DNA of 64,000 nucleotides from Microbispora hainanensis (lineage in GTDB: Bacteria; Actinomycetota; Actinomycetes; Streptosporangiales; Streptosporangiaceae): NCBI RefSeq assembly GCF_036186745.1, contig NZ_CP108086.1:4526001-4590000 (forward strand). Reading direction: 5' to 3'. The notes below the pieces were generated by a model. It saw only the letters and a list, made by a program, of their open reading frames with translations, was not told the DNA's origin and ran no database searches. A program made the position numbers and the translations under genes. Position 1 is the stretch's first letter; each line of letters opens with the position of its first letter. Positions 38,090 through 45,644 of the stretch are shown here, piece by piece.

Positions 38090-38135
38090 CGCTCGCTCGG
38101 CCGGATTGTCGGTGCGGCCCGCCACGATGTCCCGC

Positions 38136-38337
38136 ATGACGACGATCGATCCCCTGGCGCCGTTCCAGTGGCTCAACGGGTCTCGGTGCGGAGGCGGCGG
38201 ACCGCTGGCGAGATTTTCAGCGCGGCCTTCTTTCGCGGGCTCGACCGCGCGGAGGTGGTGCGCCGCTTCAGCCCCGGCCGTGGCTCGGGCAAGGAGACGG
38301 TCGTTCGCGGTGAGATCAGCGGCGTGAGTGAGGCGTG
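38136..38337 (+). pseudogene. frameshifted remnant of a DUF6461-like gene
   Basis: ATG 38136 begins TTIDPLAPFQWLNG; after a frame change near 38175-38185 the reading becomes AGEIFSAAFFRGLDRAEVVR followed by RFSPGRGSGKETVVRGE and a stop at 38335. Together these resemble the N-terminal part of the DUF6461 family of actinomycetes (start DPLxPFxWL, then an AFxVxFVRGLD-like strand). The rest of the family length (about 200 residues) is missing. It looks like a decayed, truncated gene. Confidence 0.5.
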
Positions 38338-38416
38338 AGGTCGTATCCGGGCGCGGTGACCGACTGCGACCGGCCGTCGTGGTCGCTTTCCGGTGCGGCT
38401 GTCGTTCCGCCGGGGC

Positions 38417-38851
38417 TCAGGATTCCGGCGGCGATTCGAGGTCGATGCCGAGCTGGGAGTAGAGCTCCAGCTGGTCGTAGTAGTCGCGATCGGTGACGAT
38501 CTTGCCGTTCTCGACCGCGCAGGCGCAGCTGCCCCGCACCGTTATGCGACGGCCCGTCGCGGCCGCCACCCGGCCGCCCGGCAGCAGGAGCGCGCCCATG
38601 TGCGTGCCGGTCATCGTGTACTCGGTGAAGGCGGGGTCATCGCAGGGGGCCTTGTACCAGGCGGTGTAGTAGATGTCGGGGAAGACCTTGCAGAGGTCCT
38701 CGTAGGCCCAGGCGATCTGCTCATGGCCCTCCGCGATGCCCGCCGGGCTGATGTACACGGCGTCGGGCGCGTAACAGTCCAGCACGTCATAGAGGTCGTG
38801 ACTGTTGATCGCGGCGAAGAGCCTGTCTTTGAGTTCTCGAGCGCTCGGCAT
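38417..38851 (-). CDS. SnoaL/NTF2-like fold protein
   Basis: The 144-residue protein has an NTF2/SnoaL-like cone fold: ELKDRLFAAINSHDLYDVLD, CYAPDAVYISPAGIAEGHEQ, DIYYTAWYKAPCDDPAFTEY and GTHMGALLLPGGRVAAATGR, ending with IVTDRDYYDQLELYSQLG. Members are polyketide cyclases, isomerases or small-molecule binders. ATG 38851 has GGAGG about 11 bases upstream; GTG 38863 is an alternative. It is divergent from the GlxA gene and shares its ACGCCAT-containing intergenic region, so it may be its target. The substrate is unknown. Confidence 0.83.
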   Translation of the reverse strand: MPSARELKDRLFAAINSHDLYDVLDCYAPDAVYISPAGIAEGHEQIAWAYEDLCKVFPDIYYTAWYKAPCDDPAFTEYTMTGTHMGALLLPGGRVAAATGRRITVRGSCACAVENGKIVTDRDYYDQLELYSQLGIDLESPPES

Positions 38852-38912
38852 CGTCCCGGCCACCTCCTCGGCGCCTGCTTCCGACGGCGCCGCAAAGCGT
38901 GGTTCAAATCTA

Positions 38913-38995
38913 ACGCCATTGGTATTCAGGTGCCCGACCTGGGATGATGCTTTTGGTTATGGCGTGATGTGCAATGTTCATGTCGTTGACGCCAT
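38913..38995. promoter_or_regulatory. three ACGCCAT/ATGGCGT sites between divergent genes
   Basis: ACGCCAT occurs at 38913-38919 and 38989-38995, and its complement ATGGCGT at 38959-38965. The pairs form inverted repeats with spacers of 39 and 23 bases. They lie between the SnoaL-like gene and the GlxA-type gene and are candidate regulator sites. Confidence 0.5.
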
Positions 38996-39022
38996 CAAGT
39001 CCTGGTCGCGAGCATTGAGGGC

Positions 39023-39997
39023 ATGCAGCGACGCGTGGTCATCGTGATCTTCGATGGCTTTCAGATGTTCGACCTCGCCGGGCCGGCCGACGTCTTCTCC
39101 ACGGCGAACCTGATCGTGCCGGAGGCCGGCTATCGGCTTGAGGTGACGGCCGTGCGCGCCGGGGCCATACCGGCTCAGAACGGGATCGCGACCCTCGCGG
39201 AGACCCCGCTGGCCGAGGTCGCGGGGCCGATCGACACGCTGCTGGTCGTGGGCGGGCTGTCGATGCCGGAACACCTGCGGGATCGTGAACTGGTCGCGGG
39301 CATCACACGGCTGGCGGCCGGGGCCCGGCGCGTCGCCTCCGTCTGCAACGGGAGCTTCCTGCTCGCGGAGGCCGGGCTGCTCGACGGCAGGCGCGCGACC
39401 ACCCACTGGCTGGTCGCGGGCGAGCTGGCCGACCGCTACCCGGACGTCGAGGTGGACGCCGATCCCATCTACATCCGCGACGGGAACGTCTGGACCTCGG
39501 CCGGGGTCAGCTCGGGAGTGGACCTCGCCCTGGCGCTCGTGGTCGACGACCACGGCCACACGATCGCCCGGAACGTCGCCCGCGGACTCGTGGTGTATCT
39601 GCACCGGCCGGGCGGGCAGAGCCAGTTCAGCGCCCCGATGCGGGCCGCCGTCCCGCGTGCCGAGCCGCTGCGCGAGATCCAGGCGTTCATCGACGCCAAC
39701 CCGGCCGAGGACCTGAGCGTGCCCGCGCTCGCCCGGCGGGCCGGGATGAGCGAGCGGCACTTCTCCCGCGTCTTCACCGAGCAGACCGGGGTCTCACCCG
39801 GCAGGTACGTCGAACGCAGCAGGGCCGACGCCGCCCGGCGGCTGCTGGAGACCACCGCGCATCCCCTGGACCGGGTGGCCAGGGAGTCGGGGCTCGGCGT
39901 CCCCGAGACCCTCTATCGGGTCTTCCGCCGTCATTGGCGCGTCTCACCCGGCGACTACCGCCGCCGGTTCCGGTCGAAGGAAAGCAGCAGATCATGA
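39023..39997 (+). CDS. GlxA-family regulator (DJ-1/PfpI domain plus AraC HTH)
   Basis: The 324-residue protein joins an N-terminal class-I-amidotransferase-like domain (IFDGFQMFDLAGPADVFSTA, and ASVCNGSFLLAEAGLLDGRR with the nucleophile-elbow Cys) to a C-terminal AraC pair of HTHs (LSVPALARRAGMSERHFSRV, then GVSPGRYVERSRADAARRLL). GlxA regulators respond to small metabolites such as choline or nitrogen compounds. The next gene overlaps by 4 bases and encodes a related DJ-1 domain alone. The ATG has only a weak ribosome binding site (GAGGGC). Confidence 0.92.
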   Translation: MQRRVVIVIFDGFQMFDLAGPADVFSTANLIVPEAGYRLEVTAVRAGAIPAQNGIATLAETPLAEVAGPIDTLLVVGGLSMPEHLRDRELVAGITRLAAGARRVASVCNGSFLLAEAGLLDGRRATTHWLVAGELADRYPDVEVDADPIYIRDGNVWTSAGVSSGVDLALALVVDDHGHTIARNVARGLVVYLHRPGGQSQFSAPMRAAVPRAEPLREIQAFIDANPAEDLSVPALARRAGMSERHFSRVFTEQTGVSPGRYVERSRADAARRLLETTAHPLDRVARESGLGVPETLYRVFRRHWRVSPGDYRRRFRSKESSRS

Positions 39998-40617
39998 ACA
40001 TCGCGATTCCGCTCTATCCCCGGTTCACCGCGCTCGACGCCGTCGGGCCGTACACGGTGCTCGCGTTCGCGCCGGGCTGCACGGTCACGTTCGTCGCGGC
40101 CGAGCCCGGGCCGGTGCTCGACGACCGGGGCAGCCTGAGCCTCGCGGCCACCGCGTCGTACGGCGACCTGCCCGCGCCGGACGTGGTCGTCGTGCCGGGA
40201 GGGCCGGGGACGATCGAGGCGCTGTCCGACACGGAGTTGCTGAGCTGGATCGCACGGGCCCACGAGGGCACCCGGTGGACGACCTCGGTGTGCAGCGGCT
40301 CGTTCCTGCTGGGCGCGGCGGGGCTGCTGAAGGGCCGCAGGGCGACGACCCACTGGGGATGGCTCGACCAGCTCGCCGGGTTCGGCGCCGAGCCGGTCGG
40401 CGAGCGCGTGGTCATCGACGGCAAGATCGTGACGGCGGCGGGGGTGTCCGCCGGCATCGACATGGCCCTGAGCCTGCTGGCCGCGACGCACGACGAGGAG
40501 ACGGCGCAGACCGTGCAACTCGCGATCGAGTACGACCCGCGGCCGCCCTACTCGGCAGGCAGCCCGAAGACCGCCCCGGCCGGCCTGAGCGACAAGGCGC
40601 TGGCCCTGATCGGCTGA
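39994..40617 (+). CDS. DJ-1/PfpI protein, isonitrile-hydratase-like
   Basis: The 207-residue protein is a single DJ-1/PfpI domain. The catalytic-elbow motif is TSVCSGSFLLGAAGLLKGRR (Cys near residue 98) followed by ATTHWGW, close to that of isonitrile hydratases (InhA), which convert isonitriles to N-formamides. DVVVVPGGPGTIEAL is the conserved acidic strand-loop. It is coupled to the upstream GlxA-type regulator (ATGA overlap), which itself carries a DJ-1 domain. A glyoxalase or amidase-like activity is an alternative. A hairpin follows. Confidence 0.85.
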   Translation: MNIAIPLYPRFTALDAVGPYTVLAFAPGCTVTFVAAEPGPVLDDRGSLSLAATASYGDLPAPDVVVVPGGPGTIEALSDTELLSWIARAHEGTRWTTSVCSGSFLLGAAGLLKGRRATTHWGWLDQLAGFGAEPVGERVVIDGKIVTAAGVSAGIDMALSLLAATHDEETAQTVQLAIEYDPRPPYSAGSPKTAPAGLSDKALALIG

Positions 40618-40623
40618 GCCGTT

Positions 40624-40651
40624 CGTGCCGTCGAGCGTGTCGACCGGCACG
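40624..40651 (+). terminator. hairpin after the DJ-1 gene
   Basis: CGTGCCGTCGA (40624-40634) pairs with TCGACCGGCACG (40640-40651), with one bulged base, around a 5-base loop. It begins 7 bases after the stop. Confidence 0.65.
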
Positions 40652-40731
40652 GGCCTCGCGCCGCCCCCGCGGCTCCTCCGGGAGATTGTTCCGCATCGAC
40701 CCCAGGCAACCGGTGAGGCCGCCGGGTGAAC

Positions 40732-40780
40732 GAGGGTGATACCACCGGGCGCCTCTGGGGCGGTCCGGTGCGCGACCCTC
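40732..40780. terminator. long imperfect hairpin between convergent genes
   Basis: GAGGGT/ACCCTC (40732-40737, 40775-40780) encloses ACCGG/CCGGT and CGCC/GGCG. It lies between the convergent DJ-1 and monooxygenase genes and probably terminates the monooxygenase operon on the minus strand. The surrounding gap (40618-40871) holds no gene. Confidence 0.45.
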
Positions 40781-40871
40781 AGGAGCGTACCGCTCGGTCA
40801 TGACCCGCGGGAGCGCCTCGTCGAGACCGCCGCGTGAGGTGGTCGCCCACCTCGCGCGGCAGCCGGCCGCG

Positions 40872-42278
40872 CTACGTCACAGGGCCCGCCGCGTCCGGCC
40901 CTCCGGACACCGCGGGCAGGTCGAGGTGCTCGCGCAACGTCGTCCCGGTGTACTCGGTGCGGTAGGCGCCCCTGTCCTGCAACTCCGGAATCAGCTTGTT
41001 CACGATGTCCTCCAGAGAGGAGGGGAGCAGGTGCGGGCTGATGTTGAACCCGTCCACCGCACGCGTACGGACGTATCGCACCCATTCGTCGGCGACTTGC
41101 GACGCGGTGCCGACGAAGGCGCGCTCGCGCGGCGTGACCCGGCGGACGAGCTGCAGGATCGACAGGTTCTCCGCCGCGGCCTGCTCCCGCCACCGGGCGA
41201 TGGTGGCGAGCTTGCCGGTGCGCCGCTCGATGGGGAGCGTGCCGCGAGAGGGGTCCAGCTCGGCCGCGCTCGGCTCGATGTCGGGCAGCGGGCCGTGCGG
41301 ATCGTAGGCCGACAGGTCGGTGTTCCAGTACTGCTCCAGGAACGCGATCGCCCGGGGTGGCGAGACCTGCTCCGCGAACACCCACTCGGCGCGCTCTCTC
41401 GCCTCTTCCGGAGTGTCGCCGATGATCACCGAGGCGCCGGGCAGGATGCGCAGCGAGTCCGGCGAGCGGCCGTGACGGGCCAGCCGGGCCCGCAGATCGG
41501 CGGCGTAGGCGACGGCCTTGTCATAGTCGGTGTTGGCCGAGAACACCACGTCGGCATGACGGGCCGCCAGCTCGCGGCCGCCGTCGGAGTCGCCCGCCTG
41601 GAACAGCACCGGCCGTCCCTGGGGGCTGGCCGGAACGGTGGCGCGGGCGCGCAGCCGTACCAGGTCGGTGTCGCGTCCGACCTCGCGGATCGCGCCGGGC
41701 CGTGCCCAGGACGCCTCCTCTCCTGACTCGGCGATCGCGTCCGGCGCCCAGGACGCCCACAGCTCCTTGGCCGCCTCCACGAACTGCGTGGCCCGCTCGT
41801 AACGGCGCTCATGGGCAAGCCAGCCGCCGTGGCGGAAGTTCGCGCCCGTCCAGGCGTTGTCGGTGGTGACGATGTTCCAGCCGGCCCGTCCGCCGGACAG
41901 GAAGTCCAGGCTCGCCAGGCGGCGGGCCAGGTCGGCGGGGAAGTTGTAGGTCGTGTTCTGCGTGGCGACCAGGCCGATCCGCTCGGTCACCGCGGCGAGG
42001 GCGGAGAGCTGGGTGATCGCGTCGGGGCGGCCGGCCACGTCCAGGTCGTGCACACGTCCGCGGTTCTCCCGTACGCGGAGCCCCTCGCCGAGGAAGAACG
42101 CGTCGAACAGCCCGCGCTCCAGGAGCTGCGCGACGTGGACGAAGGTCTCGATCGCGGTGTGGGATGCGGCGTGCGGATCCGTCCAGATGAGCTGGGGGCC
42201 GACCCCGGGATAGAACACGCCGAGGTGCACCTGGGCGTGCGGGTCGTAGGGGGCGCCGGTCGGGCTGGGGGAGGTCAT
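40872..42278 (-). CDS. FMN-dependent monooxygenase, NtaA/SnaA/SoxA family
   Basis: The 468-residue luciferase-like protein carries family hallmarks: LGVFYPGVGPQLIWTDPHAA, FFLGEGLRVRENRG, VATQNTTYNFPADLARRLAS, DFLSGGRAGWNIVTTDNAWT and, later, PVLFQAGDSDGGRELAARHA. NtaA-type enzymes oxidise chelators, dibenzothiophene-like sulfur compounds or streptogramins with FMNH2 from a separate reductase. ATG 42278 begins 11 bases after the stop of the next gene upstream; the three monooxygenase genes run in one direction. The reductase is not in this window. Confidence 0.9.
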   Translation of the reverse strand: MTSPSPTGAPYDPHAQVHLGVFYPGVGPQLIWTDPHAASHTAIETFVHVAQLLERGLFDAFFLGEGLRVRENRGRVHDLDVAGRPDAITQLSALAAVTERIGLVATQNTTYNFPADLARRLASLDFLSGGRAGWNIVTTDNAWTGANFRHGGWLAHERRYERATQFVEAAKELWASWAPDAIAESGEEASWARPGAIREVGRDTDLVRLRARATVPASPQGRPVLFQAGDSDGGRELAARHADVVFSANTDYDKAVAYAADLRARLARHGRSPDSLRILPGASVIIGDTPEEARERAEWVFAEQVSPPRAIAFLEQYWNTDLSAYDPHGPLPDIEPSAAELDPSRGTLPIERRTGKLATIARWREQAAAENLSILQLVRRVTPRERAFVGTASQVADEWVRYVRTRAVDGFNISPHLLPSSLEDIVNKLIPELQDRGAYRTEYTGTTLREHLDLPAVSGGPDAAGPVT

Positions 42279-42289
42279 GGGGCGTCCCT

Positions 42290-43387
42290 TCAGACGGTCG
42301 CGCTCGCGACGGCGGCGAAGCGGTTGGCGGGATGGGGCAGGCCCAGCGTCGTACGGAGCGTGGCCCCGGGCACGGGCGGTGCGTGCAGGCCCGCCGCGGC
42401 GAGCGCGGGCAGCACGTCCGCGGCGAGCACCGGCAGGTCGGCGGCGAGGACGGCGGGGTGCAGGCGAACCCCGTCGACGGCCGGGGGGAGCGAACGCAGC
42501 AGTGCCACGAGCCCGCCGGCCGGTCCGGTGTAACGCAGGCGTCCCGAGTCCGGCCACGGCGTCGCCGCGTCCAGGACGGCGAGCCTCCGCGCCGCCGGTT
42601 CGGCGGCGTCGAGCACGACCTCGATCTCGGCGAACGCGAGCGCCGCGCCCGCGTCCTTGGCCTGCCGTGCCCGGCGGGCGAGCGCGTCGGGATCGGTCTC
42701 GCTCACGAGCACCACGTCGGCCAGGGCGTCGAGTTCCAGGGCGGCCGGGGCGAGCACGACGACCTGGCCCTGCGGCGGGCGCGGTGTGATGAGAGGTCCC
42801 GAGATGGTGAAGTTCGTCCCGATGTAGTTGACGTGATGGACGCGGCCGGAGTCGAGGTAGCGGCCGGTGGCCACGTCCTTGATCACCGCGTCGTCCTCCC
42901 AGGAGTCCCACAGCAGGCGGGCCACCTCGATGACGTCGGCCGCCTCACGCCGCGCGTCCTCGCCGGTGAGCGCCCGCGCCCCGATGGTGGCGAAGGCGTC
43001 GTCGCCGTCGGCCGCGCCGACCACCCAGGCCGCCCGGCCCCGGCTGGCGTGGTCCAGGCTCGCCAGCTGCGTGGCCAGGTGGAACGGCTCCGTCGTGGTC
43101 GTGTGCAGCGTGGGGGCGAGCCCGATGCCGCTGGTCAGAAGGGCGGCGAACGCGGCCCGGGTGCCCGCCTCCAGGCGCCCGGCGTCGTCCGGCGCGGGGC
43201 CGGCCGGGAGCGGGGAGTCGGCGAAGGTGGCGAGCGTGAAGCCGGCCGCCTCCGCCTCGGTGACGACCCGCCGCAGCGCCGCGGCCGTCAGCGTGTGCGC
43301 GGGTGGGCGGCCACTGTGGCGCCAGGAGGCCGGATGGGCGCCGTCTCCGTCCAGATCGACGGCGAGCGACAGGCGACGATCGGTCAT
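42290..43387 (-). CDS. luciferase-like (LLM class) flavin monooxygenase
   Basis: The 365-residue protein is a divergent member of the bacterial luciferase superfamily: LRRVVTEAEAAGFTLATFAD, a LLTSGIGLAPTLHTTTTEPF strand, LATQLASLDHASRGRAAWVV and later NFTISGPLITPRPPQGQVVV. The sequence is unusually Ala-rich and the C-terminal part is weakly conserved. It is closely linked to the SnaA-type gene downstream, so both may act on the same sulfur- or nitrogen-containing substrate. ATG 43387 has GAGAAGAGGA upstream. FMN rather than F420 is assumed from its neighbours. Confidence 0.85.
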   Translation of the reverse strand: MTDRRLSLAVDLDGDGAHPASWRHSGRPPAHTLTAAALRRVVTEAEAAGFTLATFADSPLPAGPAPDDAGRLEAGTRAAFAALLTSGIGLAPTLHTTTTEPFHLATQLASLDHASRGRAAWVVGAADGDDAFATIGARALTGEDARREAADVIEVARLLWDSWEDDAVIKDVATGRYLDSGRVHHVNYIGTNFTISGPLITPRPPQGQVVVLAPAALELDALADVVLVSETDPDALARRARQAKDAGAALAFAEIEVVLDAAEPAARRLAVLDAATPWPDSGRLRYTGPAGGLVALLRSLPPAVDGVRLHPAVLAADLPVLAADVLPALAAAGLHAPPVPGATLRTTLGLPHPANRFAAVASATV

Positions 43388-43537
43388 GGTGGGCTCGTCC
43401 TCTTCTCTCCGTGCGGGTGTTCCTCCGCGGCGTTGCCGTCCAGCAATTAGCTGGTTATTTGGTAGGAATAGTCTGGAAGACGGATATGTTCCCGCACAAG
43501 GCGATCTTTTTCTGAGGACGCGTTCTGAGGGGCCCGG

Positions 43538-44590
43538 TCAGCCCGCGACCGGGGGCGCTGCCCCGTCCGGCCCTGTCGCGGGTCGCCAGCCGAGTTCGGG
43601 CCCCAGCCTCGTGGCGATGTCGGTGAGGATCTGCACGTAGTCCTCGTGGCCGAAGGTGAACGGCAGCGCGAACGCGACCTCGTCGATCTCCCGGAAGGCG
43701 GCGTGCGCGTACAGCCGCTCGGCGATTTCCGCCGAGCTGCCGACGAGATCGGGCGCGAACATCATGCGGGCAGGTCCCTGCGGTGCGGCGGTGCGGGGCG
43801 TGCGCTTGGCGGCGTACTCCTCGTACTTGGCCCGCTGCTCCGGCGTCGCCGTGTCGGTGGGGATGACGACCAGCCCCTGGGAGACGCGGGCCTTCTGCCC
43901 GTCGGGGTGGCGGTCGCGGAACTCCCGAATGTGGGAGAGCTGGATCTCGGCGAAGTCCTCCGACTCCTCCGCCTTGACGACGCTGCTGGTCAGGAAGTTC
44001 ATGCCGTGTTCGCCCGCCCATCGGGCCGAGCGGAGGCTGGCGCCGCCGTACCACATGCGATCGCCCAGCCCCGGCGAGTGCGGCTGGACCCGGTCGGAGA
44101 AGACCTCGAACCCCTCGGTGCCGCTGAAATCGGTGACCGGCTCGCCGCGTACGAAGGACAGCAACCGGCGCACCCGCTCGTAACTGAAGTCCTCCAGGTC
44201 GGCGGTCCCGGGGTGGAGCGCGTCCTTGACCTGGTCGTAGTGCATCGGGGGCCCGACGCTGACGCCCGGGTTGAGCCGGCCCCCGGACAGGATGTCCACC
44301 GTGGCAAGGTCTTCGGCGAGCCGTAGCGGGTTCTCCCAGCCGAGGGGGGTGACCGCCGTCCCCAGCTCGATGCGGGTGGTGCGCTGGGAGGCCGCCGCCA
44401 GGATGGCGACCGGGGAGGAGATGCCGTACTGCAGATGGCGGTGCCGCACCCAGGCGCTGTCGAAACCGAGCCGCTCGCCCAGCTCGATGATCCGCAGCGT
44501 CGACTCGTGTCCCGGGCGCGGGTCGTCCCCGTCGAACAGTCCGATGGTCAGAAAACCCAGCTTGCGCAGTGGTTGTGTGGGCACCGGCAT
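43538..44590 (-). CDS. luciferase-like (LLM class) oxidoreductase
   Basis: The 350-residue LLM protein has FLTIGLFDGDDPRPGHESTL, IIELGERLGFDSAWVRHRHL, ATVDILSGGRLNPGVSVGPP and MWYGGASLRSARWAGEHGMN. It resembles the alkane-/sulfonate-type luciferase branch. ATG 44590 follows GAGGAGGAAGG. A 150-base AT-richer gap separates it from the next monooxygenase gene, so a second promoter is possible. The three LLM genes may encode successive or parallel oxidations of one organic sulfur or nitrogen source; this is inference from clustering. Confidence 0.88.
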   Translation of the reverse strand: MPVPTQPLRKLGFLTIGLFDGDDPRPGHESTLRIIELGERLGFDSAWVRHRHLQYGISSPVAILAAASQRTTRIELGTAVTPLGWENPLRLAEDLATVDILSGGRLNPGVSVGPPMHYDQVKDALHPGTADLEDFSYERVRRLLSFVRGEPVTDFSGTEGFEVFSDRVQPHSPGLGDRMWYGGASLRSARWAGEHGMNFLTSSVVKAEESEDFAEIQLSHIREFRDRHPDGQKARVSQGLVVIPTDTATPEQRAKYEEYAAKRTPRTAAPQGPARMMFAPDLVGSSAEIAERLYAHAAFREIDEVAFALPFTFGHEDYVQILTDIATRLGPELGWRPATGPDGAAPPVAG

Positions 44591-44686
44591 GATGACCTTC
44601 CTCCTCTTTGTCCAAAGCCAACCAGGAATGAGGGGAAATAATTGCCGGGGCCCGGCGGCTCCGCAACACTCGACGTCCTCGCTGGT

Positions 44687-45024
44687 CTACGACCGGCCGG
44701 CCGGTGCGCCGAACGGCCCGGCGTAGTCCGCGCGGCGCCGCCTGATGACGGTCTCGACCACGATCAGGTTGACGACCCAGCCCAGCGTCTGCCCGACCGG
44801 GATCATCGAGTGCGCGAGCTCTCCCATCGCTTCGGCCCCGCGGAAGGGGCCTGCACCAGCAGGAGCAGGGGAACGAGGACGCGCGCGGTGACGGCGAGGA
44901 ACGCCGAGGAGATAGGCCCGGCCGAGCGCCCGGTGGACTCGCCTGCGAGCCCGCACCTTGGGCATGAACTGCAGGGAGCCGAGCACGGCCGCGAACGCGC
45001 CACGGAAGCCTTCACGCAGACAGC
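44687..45024 (-). pseudogene. decayed DUF2306-type membrane protein gene
   Basis: Minus-strand fragments in different frames resemble a DUF2306 membrane protein. One frame has FAAVLGSLQFMPKVRARRRV and HRALGRAYLLGV, a second has SSAFLAVTARVLVPLLLLVQ, and the first frame resumes with PVGQTLGWVVNLIVVETVIR. Their order matches the family (loop H-R-x-x-G-R-x-Y, TM helix, final TM helix with basic end). At least two frame changes and a missing N-terminus make a working protein unlikely. The rest of the gap from 44591 to 45066 holds no other gene. Confidence 0.55.
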
Positions 45025-45066
45025 AAGGCGGCGTCGGGTTGGTCAGGCGGCGCTCGGGTGGTGCGA

Positions 45067-45546
45067 TCAGTCCTTCGGCCAGTTGTCTGGGGAAGACACA
45101 TAAGTGCCGCGATGGGGAACGGTGAACACCCATCCCTGCTTGCGAAGGAAGTCCACGGCGTTGCGAGCGGTGGCCTTGGCGACGCCGTACTGCTTCATCA
45201 GCGCCTTCTCCGGCGGAATGCGCCGATTCGGCACGAGGTCTCCGTTGCGGATCTGTTCCAGGATCTCGGCCGCTATGCGCTGGTAGACAGGCGTCCGTTC
45301 GGCTGACCGTGGAGTGCCCGGCTGTCCGACGAACGTTCCTTCGCCTTGGACGGTGTAGACGAGGCCCTGCTCGCGAAGCTCCCGGGTGACGCGTCGTGCC
45401 GTGAGGCGGGCGATGCCGTATTCGGCTTCCATCTCGGTCTCGCTCGGGACGGCGTCGCCCGGCTCGAGCTCGCCGTGATCGATCTGCTCTCGGATGATCT
45501 CGGCGATCTGTTTGTAGATCGGCACCGGACCGTCGCGATCAATCAT
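45067..45546 (-). CDS. regulator made of two tandem GntR winged helices
   Basis: The 159-residue protein contains two complete GntR DNA-binding domains and nothing else. Repeat 1 (about residues 4-74): PVPIYKQIAEIIREQIDHGE, then DAVPSETEMEAEYGIARLTA and VYTVQGEGTFVGQPG. Repeat 2 (about 84-153): TPVYQRIAAEILEQIRNGDL, then RRIPPEKALMKQYGVAKATA and VFTVPHRGTYVSSP. No UTRA, FCD or other ligand domain is present. The protein may act as a built-in dimer. TATCAT lies 6 bases before ATG 45546, indicating a leaderless mRNA, and dyads with TAGAC half-sites surround it. Confidence 0.9.
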   Translation of the reverse strand: MIDRDGPVPIYKQIAEIIREQIDHGELEPGDAVPSETEMEAEYGIARLTARRVTRELREQGLVYTVQGEGTFVGQPGTPRSAERTPVYQRIAAEILEQIRNGDLVPNRRIPPEKALMKQYGVAKATARNAVDFLRKQGWVFTVPHRGTYVSSPDNWPKD

Positions 45547-45552
45547 GAAGGA

Positions 45553-45644
45553 ATGATAGACGAAACCGGACGTCTACCTACAAAGCAGACAACCACCGGC
45601 GAGATGTATAGGAGTAGTAGACCGCTATAGCTAATATGGTCTAC
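45553..45644. promoter_or_regulatory. promoter of the tandem GntR gene with TAGAC dyads
   Basis: TAGACG-N8-CGTCTA (45557-45576) overlaps the -10-like TATCAT (minus strand, 45558-45553). GTAGACC-N14-GGTCTAC (45617-45644) has perfect 7-bp arms and reaches the stop of radC. The shared half-site TAGAC[C/G] suggests the tandem GntR protein binds here. Confidence 0.6.

Noticed and set aside
40690..40790. A T-box- or riboswitch-like sequence (AGGGTGATACC, later GCGACCCTC) in the gap after the DJ-1 gene
   Set aside because: The key T-box core TGGNACC is not matched (TGATACC), no stem I or specifier loop is visible, and no plus-strand gene follows. Its place between convergent genes fits a terminator hairpin better.
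40800..41726. Plus-strand frame over the SnaA-type monooxygenase gene
   Set aside because: The protein is low in hydrophobic order and rich in Arg/Gly, with no domain; the minus-strand frame has complete family motifs.
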